Positions 56,952 through 64,000 of a DNA stretch of 64,000 bases are shown here, piece by piece. The DNA lies in contig CAYSAJ010000001.1 in NCBI GenBank assembly GCA_964429005.1, positions 62,001 through 126,000 of the forward strand. The letters are read 5' to 3'. The position numbers and the translations under genes are program-made. This DNA comes from JACRBE01 sp964429005 (GTDB lineage Bacteria; Chlamydiota; Chlamydiia; Chlamydiales; JACRBE01). The first letter of the stretch is position 1. The number at the start of each line of letters is the position of its first letter. The notes under the pieces were generated by a model, which did not search any database, was not told where the DNA came from, and saw only the letters and a list, made by a program, of their open reading frames with translations.

Positions 56952-57482
56952 ATGTTTCCTTATTTTATTAGTTCAACTCAAAAACAATATAGTTCTAGCC
57001 CCGAAGGTAGTTACGCAAAAGAAGCTGCTCTACAATCTCTCAATACCCTTAGAAATAATTTGACCATCCAAGGAACGATGGGAGTACTTACAAGAACAGG
57101 TATGTACGCTTCAAAGAACACCATTGTAAAAGGTTTTGCTGTTGCACTAGAAATTCTTGCCTATCCGATAGCTCTAACCGAACAAGTAGCCCGGGCTGCT
57201 CTTTCTCCTATTGCAGCTTTATATCTTATTTTTGATCGTAGTAAAAAGGCGCAAAGTTTTCTTTATCAGAACTTCTTTTCTCAAGCATCGATTACTTTTG
57301 GCTTCCCAATAGCCGGAGCCATTGCTAGCGCAATAGGCGCGATCTTTATTGGTGTTATGGTCGCTTCTTGTTGCTTCTGTTGCTGCTGCTGTGCCCCTTG
57401 TAAATCAGGAGAAGGGTCATCAAGAGCACAAGGTACGAGCGATCCGGTCCTAGCTGCACTGCATGGTGGCACACGAGTTTAA
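56952..57482 (+). CDS. Small membrane protein, ARAALxPIAAL family, copy 3
   Basis: A 176-residue paralogue from ATG 56952; the frame opens at TTG 56913, but that start lies over the promoter. The core LTEQVARAALSPIAALYLIF, spacer YQNFFSQA, a second hydrophobic zone and a poly-Cys segment CCFCCCCCAPC align with copy 2. A polar tail SGEGSSRAQGTSDPVLAALH follows. The nucleotide-level similarity to copy 2 extends into the 3' untranslated region, so the pair is a recent tandem duplication. Poly-Cys next to a membrane helix is typical of palmitoylation sites in host-targeted proteins; that is an inference. Confidence 0.75.
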   Translation: MFPYFISSTQKQYSSSPEGSYAKEAALQSLNTLRNNLTIQGTMGVLTRTGMYASKNTIVKGFAVALEILAYPIALTEQVARAALSPIAALYLIFDRSKKAQSFLYQNFFSQASITFGFPIAGAIASAIGAIFIGVMVASCCFCCCCCAPCKSGEGSSRAQGTSDPVLAALHGGTRV

Positions 57483-57506
57483 TTTTTTCATACAAAGTTT
57501 CATGAT

Positions 57507-57532
57507 AAAAGGAACGCTAAAGCGTTCCTTTT
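57507..57532 (+). terminator. Intrinsic terminator of copy 3
   Basis: AAAAGGAACGCT (57507-57518) pairs with AGCGTTCCTTTT (57521-57532) and is followed by TCTTTTT. It lies at the convergent boundary with holB and is homologous to the terminator of copy 2. Confidence 0.85.
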
Positions 57533-57537
57533 TCTTT

Positions 57538-58494
57538 TTAGCGAAGAGCAAAAAGGATCGATTCGAAAACTGAGCGGAAAGAGACATTTCTATCTAAAGC
57601 GTCGTAAGCTTTATGGTACTGCTCAAGAAGCTTCTCAAGTCCTCTTTCTGGGAAAGGAGGCATTTGATGAAAGCTTTCTTTTTCTTCCGAAAAAAAGAGC
57701 TCTTGATCTATCTTAAATTGGATAGACAAGCGATCCCTTACCCAGAAAAGAAGAGTACGAAGGGCAAAATCTTCAGCGAGGTTTTTCTCTTTTTCGTCTA
57801 GCGATTGAATATATTGCTCCATTTCATCAAGGTAAAGAAGAGAAAGGGAATGATGCCTTGTAAAAAAGGCCTGCAGCCCTTTTAAAAGGGTATTTTCTAC
57901 CTGGGTGAATTCTTCACTTAAATAAAATGAGAGGTTTTTTAGACTACCGTCAAGATTTTTAACCTTTTTTGCTGCTTGCTCAGCAGATTGAGGGTGATGC
58001 TTTTCTAAATAGGTATATAGTTCCTGGTCCGGGATCTGCTGAAAAGGAATTTCCACAACTCTGGACAGGACTGTATCCAGCAAAGCTTCTTTGCGGTGCG
58101 TGGTAAGAATAATCTTGGCATGAGGAGGTGGCTCTTCAAGTGTTTTAAGAAGAGCGTTCATATGAACAGGAAGCATCCCATGGACATCCTCGATCAGATA
58201 AACCTTATAGGGAGCCTCATGAGGTAAAATATAAATATGGTCAATGATGTGACGGATCATTTCCATGGAGTGGAGTCCACTTTTTTCATCAGGTTTTACA
58301 TGGAAATAATCGATAGGACTCACCTGCCTTGTATTCATTAAAGCGTAAGCAAAAGCTTTTGCAAACAAAGCTTTCCCAACACCTTCAGGACCTGAGAAAA
58401 GAAAAACAGAGGGTATAGAGCCTCTTTCTAAAAGGGAGGTGAGCATCTCTTTGACAGGCTGATTACCGATAAGATGAGAAAATGTGTTAACCAT
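57538..58494 (-). CDS. holB: DNA polymerase III delta' subunit (clamp loader)
   Basis: A 318-residue AAA+ clamp-loader subunit. It has FSHLIGNQPVKEMLTSLL at the N-terminus, a P-loop-like SGPEGVGKALFAKAFA (34-49), the HGMLPVHMNALLKTLEEPPPHA box (in parts, about 105-127) and LTTHRKEALLDTVLSRVVEIPF. The usual SRC motif reads SRV, and the four-Cys zinc module after the P-loop is absent. The start is ATG 58494, overlapping tmk by 8 bp; the longer open frame lies inside tmk. The order holB-tmk-gyrA-gyrB matches Chlamydia (CT187-CT190 from memory). Confidence 0.92.
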   Translation of the reverse strand: MVNTFSHLIGNQPVKEMLTSLLERGSIPSVFLFSGPEGVGKALFAKAFAYALMNTRQVSPIDYFHVKPDEKSGLHSMEMIRHIIDHIYILPHEAPYKVYLIEDVHGMLPVHMNALLKTLEEPPPHAKIILTTHRKEALLDTVLSRVVEIPFQQIPDQELYTYLEKHHPQSAEQAAKKVKNLDGSLKNLSFYLSEEFTQVENTLLKGLQAFFTRHHSLSLLYLDEMEQYIQSLDEKEKNLAEDFALRTLLFWVRDRLSIQFKIDQELFFSEEKESFHQMPPFPERGLEKLLEQYHKAYDALDRNVSFRSVFESILFALR

Positions 58495-59122
58495 AAAATC
58501 GCTTTTTAAAATGAGTCCAAACGATAGAAAAAACTTCATCGGGAGGTAATGTTGCATCTACCGTAAAAAATCTCTGAGGTTCTTTTTCGGCGAGGTGCAA
58601 GAAATTTTGTCTAACTCGATAATGAAAATCCAATTGCTTTTGTTCCATTCGATCAAAAGAAGATCTCTTTGCCCTTTCAATACCGACGACAGGATCAATA
58701 TCAAGATAGATTGTTAAATGGGGAACAAGGCCCTTCGTTGCAAATTTTGTGAGAGTAACAAGGTCTTCATTTTTGATCACATCATAGGCTCCTTGGTAAG
58801 CAAATGTAGAGTCACTATAGCGGTCGCAAAGGACAACCTCTCCTCTTCCTAAAGCTGGTAAAATGATTTCTTCGACATGATGGGCTCGATCCGCAAGAAA
58901 TAGAAGAAGCTCAGCTCTGGAAGAAATGGCAAGCTCATGTTTTTCTAAAAGAATAGAGCGGATGTGAGCCCCAAGAGGAGTTCCTCCGGGCTCACGAGTT
59001 TTGATCGCTTTGAGCTTTTCCTCACGGATTGCATCATAGAGGGAGTTGATCAGTGTGGTTTTACCCGCACCCTCTCCCCCCTCAAATGTAATAAAAAGGC
59101 CTTTGTAGCTATGAGCTGACAA
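58487..59122 (-). CDS. tmk: Thymidylate kinase
   Basis: A 211-residue kinase making dTDP from dTMP. It has the P-loop FEGGEGAGKTTL (13-24), the dTMP-binding REPGGTPLGAHIRSILL (43-59), DRYSDSTFAYQG (about 97-108) and YLDIDPVVGIERAKRSSFDR with its LID region. It starts 2 bp after the gyrA stop and overlaps holB by 8 bp, a replication-linked operon. Confidence 0.96.
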   Translation of the reverse strand: MSAHSYKGLFITFEGGEGAGKTTLINSLYDAIREEKLKAIKTREPGGTPLGAHIRSILLEKHELAISSRAELLLFLADRAHHVEEIILPALGRGEVVLCDRYSDSTFAYQGAYDVIKNEDLVTLTKFATKGLVPHLTIYLDIDPVVGIERAKRSSFDRMEQKQLDFHYRVRQNFLHLAEKEPQRFFTVDATLPPDEVFSIVWTHFKKRFYG

Positions 59123-59124
59123 GC

Positions 59125-61575
59125 TTATTCCTCTTTATCCATTTTTTCGATTTTTTGAATACCTACTAAGATATCTCCATCTGAAAGCTGTACAAGGCGC
59201 ACTCCTTGAGTGGAGCGTCCCATAACTCTTACATCTTTCATAGAGGTTCTTAAGGTTTGGCCATGGCTCGACATCATAAGCACTCCATCTTCATCACTGA
59301 TAGAGAGAGCTCCTACAACATTACCATTTCTTGAGTTTGTGATAATAGAGATAACACCCACCCCGCCTCGATTGGTTTGTCTGAAATCAGAGACTTGAGA
59401 GCGTTTACCATAACCATTTTCACAAACGATGAGAACTGTATCTGTTTCTTTGACCGATTCACAAGATACAACAGCATCTGTAGAGTCTTTAAGGCGCACC
59501 CCACGAACTCCACGGGCAGTTCTTCCCATCTCACGGACAGCTTCATTATCAAAGCGTACAGCCATCCCTTTTTTGGTAAAGAGCATGATTTGATCATCTT
59601 CTTTGACAAGACGTGCAGCAATCACCTCATCTCCTTCATCGATCGTGATCGCATAAACCCCTTTCTTACGAGGAGAGCTATAAGCAACTAGGTCAGTTTT
59701 CTTAATGACACCATTTCTCGTAGCAAAAAGGATGGAAGCTTTCATTTCGAAGTCTTTTACATTAAGGACAGCAGCGACTTTCTCATCTTTGCTAATACCT
59801 TCTAGTAAGTTGACTAGGGCTTTACCTTTTGCTTTGCGACCCGCTTCGGGGATTTGCCATACTTTAAGCCAATAGCAACGTCCAAAGCTTGTGAATACAA
59901 GAAGATGCTCATGAGTTGAGGCTGTGTAGACATCTTTAATCGCATCATTTTCTTTTTTCATATCAAAACCAATAACCCCTTGCCCCCCTCTTCTTTGTTC
60001 TTTGAAGGTAGAAACAGGCATGCGTTTGATATAATCATCTGAAGAGATGGTGATAATGACAGTCTCATCAGGAATGAGGTCTTCCATCTCAAGCTCTCCT
60101 TCTGCTGCAATAATCTTCGTTTTGCGAGGAGTTTTGTCTTGTTTTTTGATCTCATCGAGCTCTTCGATGATGATGTCCCGAACAAGTCTTTCATCAGCAA
60201 GGATCGCTTTGTATTGCTTAATTTTTTCAAGAAGCTCGTTGTACTCATCTTCAACTTTGCCTCTTTCCATAGAAGTAAGTTGGTAAAGGCGAAGCTCAAG
60301 GACAGCGTCAGCTTGCTTATCTGAGAAGCTATAGCGACTCATAAGCTGATCTTTAGCTTCTTTTCGATCGCTACTGGCTCGAATGAGTTTTACAATTTCA
60401 TCCAAGTGGTCTAGTGCTTTGAGATACCCCTCTAAGATGTGAGCTCTCGCTTCTGCTTTTTTCAGTTCGAAACGAGTTCTTCTCTGGATCACTTCGATAC
60501 GGTGATCGATCCAACCGAGGATCATCTGGCGGATGTTCATCGTACGGGGAAGACCGTTGTCAAGAGCTAGCATGATACAACCAAAGGTTGTTTGGAGCTC
60601 AGTAAACTTATAAAGCTGGTTAATCGTTACATCAGGGATCTCCCCTCTCTTTAAATCGAGAACAATGCGAAGACCTTCTTTATCCGTTTCATCGCGGATA
60701 TCAGAAACCCCGTTCATCACTTTTTCGTTGATCAAATCAGCAATTTTCTTAATGAGAACTGCTTTGTTCACGTTATAGGGAAGTTCATCAATAACGAGTC
60801 TTTGACGATCTGTTTGTTTATTGTCCTCTACATGAAGGAGGCCTCGGAGCATCAACTTTCCTCTTCCTGTATGGTAGGCCTCTTTGATTCCTCTATAACC
60901 ACAGATCACACCGCCTGTAGGAAAATCGGGGGCAGGCATGACTTGCATTACATCATCCACTGTTGCTTTTGGATTATTAATGAGAAGTTTTGTTGCATCA
61001 ATGAGTTCCCCGAGATTATGAGGAGGAATGTTTGTCGCCATACCTACAGCAATTCCCGAAGAACCATTCGATAGAAGGTTAGGGAACTTCGAAGGAAAGA
61101 CATTAGGCTCTTTCTTTGTTTCGTCGTAGTTAGGAGAATAATCGACTGTTTCTTTCTCAAGATCTTCCATGAGGGAGATCGCAGAAGCTGTCAGTCTTGC
61201 CTCCGTATAACGCATAGCAGCTGGGGGGTCACCATCTACTGATCCAAAGTTACCTTGTCCTTGGATTAATGGATAACGCATTACCCACTCTTGCGCAAGG
61301 CGCACAAGTGTTGGATAAATGACTGTTTCACCATGAGGGTGATAATCTCCGGAGGTGTCTCCGCAGATTTTAGCACATTTACGATGCTTAGCGCCGGGTG
61401 TTAGGTTCAGCTGGCGCATAGCAAATAATATTCTTCGCTGTGAAGGCTTAAGACCGTCACGTAGATCAGGTAGGGCTCTGGAGATGATGACCGACATCGA
61501 ATAGCGCAAGTAGCTCTCTTTGAGCTCATCTTCTACGTTACGATGTTGTACAATTTCCCCTTCGGTATATGACAT
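59125..61575 (-). CDS. gyrA: DNA gyrase subunit A
   Basis: An 816-residue topoisomerase subunit. The breakage-reunion domain (about 8-490) carries the catalytic Y123 (AAMRYTEARL). The quinolone region reads HPHGETVIYPTLVR (79-92), so the two positions equivalent to E. coli Ser83 and Asp87 are Thr84 and Pro88. The C-terminal beta-pinwheel holds six blade-like repeats and a GyrA box QRRGGQG near residue 535, which supports gyrase rather than topoisomerase IV. It follows gyrB by 15 bp. Confidence 0.95.
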   Translation of the reverse strand: MSYTEGEIVQHRNVEDELKESYLRYSMSVIISRALPDLRDGLKPSQRRILFAMRQLNLTPGAKHRKCAKICGDTSGDYHPHGETVIYPTLVRLAQEWVMRYPLIQGQGNFGSVDGDPPAAMRYTEARLTASAISLMEDLEKETVDYSPNYDETKKEPNVFPSKFPNLLSNGSSGIAVGMATNIPPHNLGELIDATKLLINNPKATVDDVMQVMPAPDFPTGGVICGYRGIKEAYHTGRGKLMLRGLLHVEDNKQTDRQRLVIDELPYNVNKAVLIKKIADLINEKVMNGVSDIRDETDKEGLRIVLDLKRGEIPDVTINQLYKFTELQTTFGCIMLALDNGLPRTMNIRQMILGWIDHRIEVIQRRTRFELKKAEARAHILEGYLKALDHLDEIVKLIRASSDRKEAKDQLMSRYSFSDKQADAVLELRLYQLTSMERGKVEDEYNELLEKIKQYKAILADERLVRDIIIEELDEIKKQDKTPRKTKIIAAEGELEMEDLIPDETVIITISSDDYIKRMPVSTFKEQRRGGQGVIGFDMKKENDAIKDVYTASTHEHLLVFTSFGRCYWLKVWQIPEAGRKAKGKALVNLLEGISKDEKVAAVLNVKDFEMKASILFATRNGVIKKTDLVAYSSPRKKGVYAITIDEGDEVIAARLVKEDDQIMLFTKKGMAVRFDNEAVREMGRTARGVRGVRLKDSTDAVVSCESVKETDTVLIVCENGYGKRSQVSDFRQTNRGGVGVISIITNSRNGNVVGALSISDEDGVLMMSSHGQTLRTSMKDVRVMGRSTQGVRLVQLSDGDILVGIQKIEKMDKEE

Positions 61576-61590
61576 GGGTAAACCTCTTCA

Positions 61591-64000
61591 TTAAATATCT
61601 AAGTTTTTTACAGATAAAGCATGGGTCTCAATAAAAAGACGTCGGGGCTTAACTTCTTCGCCCATGAGCATAGTAAACATTTGATCGGCCGCAACCGCAT
61701 CGGGAACTGTTACTTGCAATAGTGTTCTCTTCGCTGGATCCATTGTTGTTTCCCAAAGTTGGTCAGCGTTCATCTCACCAAGACCTTTGTAGCGTTGGAT
61801 TTCGATCCCTTTTCTTCCATTTTCGCGGAGATAGTCTACAATCTCTTTGAGAGTAAAGATGGGATACTCACTTCCAGATTCTTCCAAGATATCAAAGATC
61901 TTTCCACTTGGAATGAGGTATTGGCTGATGGCGAGCTCAAAATCAGCAAGTGCTTGTTTAAGATCTTTGAGCTTATCTTCTTCATAAAGTTCGGTCACAT
62001 GAACAGCTTGAGGCTTGAAGATCATCATTTCAGGAGTAATCTCAGCTTCGGGAATCGCTTGGATTGTTTTTTGATGATTTTCCCTTTGTCTTTCAATGTG
62101 AGCTTGCTTGAACGCCTCTACTTCTTCGTTTGTATAAAGATACTCTAAATCCTCATCTAAACGGACGAGATAGCGAGGGAAAAAGCCTTCATTGTTCGCG
62201 GTTGTTAAGAACTCTCTAAATGACATCCCTTTTCGCTCGATGGAATTCATAAGTCCTTCTACCGACAAAATTGCTTGGAGTAGATGTAGGAGATCGTTTT
62301 GCTCGATCGTTTTATTTTGCGCCGCAAAACGTAGGGTAATATCTGTTGTTCCTAAGTGGAGCAAATATTCATCCATCTCTTTCTCAGAGTGAATGTATCG
62401 ACTCACCTTTTTTCTTGTGACTTTATAAAGAGGAGGTTGAGCAATATAAATATAGTTTCCTTCAATTAAATCGGGCATATGGCGATAGAAAAAAGTCATG
62501 AGAAGAGTACGGATATGAGATCCATCGACGTCAGCGTCCGTCATAATGATGATTTTATGATAACGAAGCTTTTCTAAATTGAATCCTTCTTTACCGATTC
62601 CACATCCAAACGCAGAAATCATGGCTCCTACTTCTTCGTTTTGCAGAACTTTCTGAAGTCTAGCTTTTTCCACGTTCAAAATCTTACCACGTATGGGTAA
62701 AATCGCTTGGAATCTGCGATCACGACCTGATTTTGCAGAACCACCCGCTGAGTCTCCCTCAACGATATAAATTTCGCAAAGAGCGGGATCTTTTTCAGAG
62801 CAATCGGTCAGTTTTCCTGGTAAACGGCCACTATCTAAAGCTGTTTTTCGAAGAGTTAATTCTCTCGCTTTGCGGGCAGCTTCCCTCGCCTGTGCAGCAA
62901 GAGTTGCTTTTTCGATAATAAGCTTTGCAATCGGTGGATGCTCTTCGAGGAAGGTTGTGAGGATCTCTCCTGTGACCTGCTGAGCTACAGTACTCACTTC
63001 GCTATTACCAAGTTTTTGTTTTGTTTGTCCTTCAAACTGAGGATTGGGAACTTTCACAGAAATGATGGCTGTAAGCCCTTCTTTAATATCATCTCCGGTA
63101 ATGCTTGTTTTATCCCCTTTAAGCATGTTGTGGTTTTTGCAGTAAGTATTAACAGCGCGCGTTAAAGCCGTTGAAAATCCTGTGAGATGTGTACCACCAA
63201 GTCTTGTATGGATGTTATTGACATAAGAAAAAGTGTTTTCTGTATATGTCTCATTCCACTGCATAGCCGCTTCAAATTCAATCGGCCCCTCTGAAGTTTC
63301 TTTAGAACCATGAATATAAATCGGGGTAGGAAATAGAGGTTGTTTGTTTTCGTTAAGGTAAGAAACAAAAGAAGAAATCCCCCCTTCAAACTTGAAAACT
63401 ACGGGTTCTTTTGTATCGTTTCTCTCTTCTTTAAGATGGATTTCAATTCCTTTATTGAGGAATGCAAGCTCTCTAAGACGTTTAAAAATGACATCATATT
63501 CAAATCGAGTTTCAGGAAAAATCTGGTCGTCTGGCATGAAGGTAACGATCGTACCTCTTTTTGTTGTCTCTCCGATCTGCTTCAATTCACCAAGAGGCTT
63601 ACCTCGAGAAAAGTCCATTTTATAAACTTTTCCATTTTGATGAACTTCCACTTCAAGAAGTTTAGAAAGAGCATTTACGCAAGAAACACCCACGCCATGC
63701 AAACCACCAGATACTTTATAGGTATTCTTGTCAAATTTTCCACCGGCATGGAGAATCGTCATAACGACTTCCAAAGCGGTGACTTTTCTTCCCTGTTTCC
63801 TAGATTCAGAGTCGTGAATTCCTACAGGAATACCTCGTCCATTATCTTCAACACTGACAGAACCATCTTTTCGAAAGGTAAGCCAAATCGTATTGCAATA
63901 TCCTGCCATCGCTTCATCAATACAGTTGTCGACAACTTCATATATCAGTTGATGAAGACCATTCATTCCTATATCACCGATATACATACCGGGACGTTCA
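61591..64000 (-). CDS. gyrB: DNA gyrase subunit B (partial, 5' end outside window)
   Basis: About 803 residues of GyrB are visible. The frame continues through ERPGMYIGDIG to the window edge, so the usual first 30 or so residues lie outside and the internal ATG at 63987 is not the start. It shows the GHKL ATPase motifs EVVDNCIDEAMAGY, DNGRGIPVGIH and GGLHGVGVSCVNALS. TOPRIM motifs EGDSAGGSAKSGRDR and TDADVDGSHIRTLL follow, with QRYKGLGEMNADQLWETTMDP near the C-terminus. It is the first gene of the gyrB-gyrA-tmk-holB operon. Confidence 0.96.
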   Translation of the reverse strand, partial: ERPGMYIGDIGMNGLHQLIYEVVDNCIDEAMAGYCNTIWLTFRKDGSVSVEDNGRGIPVGIHDSESRKQGRKVTALEVVMTILHAGGKFDKNTYKVSGGLHGVGVSCVNALSKLLEVEVHQNGKVYKMDFSRGKPLGELKQIGETTKRGTIVTFMPDDQIFPETRFEYDVIFKRLRELAFLNKGIEIHLKEERNDTKEPVVFKFEGGISSFVSYLNENKQPLFPTPIYIHGSKETSEGPIEFEAAMQWNETYTENTFSYVNNIHTRLGGTHLTGFSTALTRAVNTYCKNHNMLKGDKTSITGDDIKEGLTAIISVKVPNPQFEGQTKQKLGNSEVSTVAQQVTGEILTTFLEEHPPIAKLIIEKATLAAQAREAARKARELTLRKTALDSGRLPGKLTDCSEKDPALCEIYIVEGDSAGGSAKSGRDRRFQAILPIRGKILNVEKARLQKVLQNEEVGAMISAFGCGIGKEGFNLEKLRYHKIIIMTDADVDGSHIRTLLMTFFYRHMPDLIEGNYIYIAQPPLYKVTRKKVSRYIHSEKEMDEYLLHLGTTDITLRFAAQNKTIEQNDLLHLLQAILSVEGLMNSIERKGMSFREFLTTANNEGFFPRYLVRLDEDLEYLYTNEEVEAFKQAHIERQRENHQKTIQAIPEAEITPEMMIFKPQAVHVTELYEEDKLKDLKQALADFELAISQYLIPSGKIFDILEESGSEYPIFTLKEIVDYLRENGRKGIEIQRYKGLGEMNADQLWETTMDPAKRTLLQVTVPDAVAADQMFTMLMGEEVKPRRLFIETHALSVKNLDI

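Noticed and set aside
1..64000. CRISPR arrays, insertion sequences, integrases or prophage genes
   Set aside because: No regularly spaced repeats, transposase motifs or long terminal inverted repeats were seen.

Overview
The window is a 64 kb piece of an AT-rich (roughly 40% GC by eye), densely packed bacterial chromosome. Gene content and gene order point to the phylum Chlamydiota, outside the classical Chlamydiaceae, i.e. an amoeba- or arthropod-associated 'environmental' chlamydia. Blocks I recognise from memory of Chlamydia trachomatis are the type III translocator set (chaperone, CopB, CopD), rpmG-lolC/E-lolD, the two tiny genes before ybeY plus a CBS-domain protein, and gyrB-gyrA-tmk-holB. 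Ugd, EmrAB-type pumps, several MFS exporters, a class III nucleotidyl cyclase and a ubiquitin-protease-like gene suggest a larger genome than Chlamydia.

Layout. 1-1242: hemL (minus, 3' end outside). 1393-4156: type III secretion translocator operon. 4222-7553: MlaE-MlaF-MlaD lipid transporter and yqgE, tightly overlapped. 7558-13190: a large unknown protein, a kinase-like membrane-anchored protein, a secreted protein and an MFS exporter. 13280-19071: two paralogous OppA-like lipoproteins flanking an 837-residue protein with ubiquitin-specific protease boxes, the most striking gene here. 19163-23449: a 705-residue unknown, a DUF2227-type membrane protein, a MazG-like pyrophosphohydrolase and an MFS exporter. 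23427-27635 (minus): complete tripartite efflux operon. 27798-32658: Sua5, TsaD, ribosomal protein L33, LolC/E-type permease and LolD. 32688-37672: ugd, ispA, a sugar-phosphate transferase, an MreD-like protein, an inositol-monophosphatase homologue and folD, mostly overlapping. 37751-43595: RNase R, two tandem DUF502 proteins, a HolC (chi)-like protein, two tiny basic proteins, YbeY and a CorC-type protein. 43689-48646: a degenerate DUF3604 protein, a Cys-rich mini membrane protein and three orphan genes. 48756-50839 (minus): PHP phosphoesterase, murB, nusB. 50970-55541: DnaQ-like exonuclease, adenylate-cyclase-like receptor, amino-acid permease, YchJ-like protein. 55707-57482: three tandem paralogous small membrane proteins, two with poly-Cys segments. 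57538-64000 (minus): holB, tmk, gyrA and gyrB (5' end outside).

The host-interaction theme is strong: secreted translocators, a eukaryote-type deubiquitinase candidate, Inc-like small membrane proteins, peptide-binding lipoproteins and exporters sit among conserved housekeeping blocks. Several sigma70/sigma66-type promoters with near-consensus hexamers and good spacing are visible, as are a few intrinsic terminators. No tRNA, rRNA, CRISPR array or insertion sequence was seen. The longest gene-free stretch (47022-47554) holds only promoter-like sequences and a hairpin at a ribosome binding site. All family assignments are from reading motifs; no database search was run.
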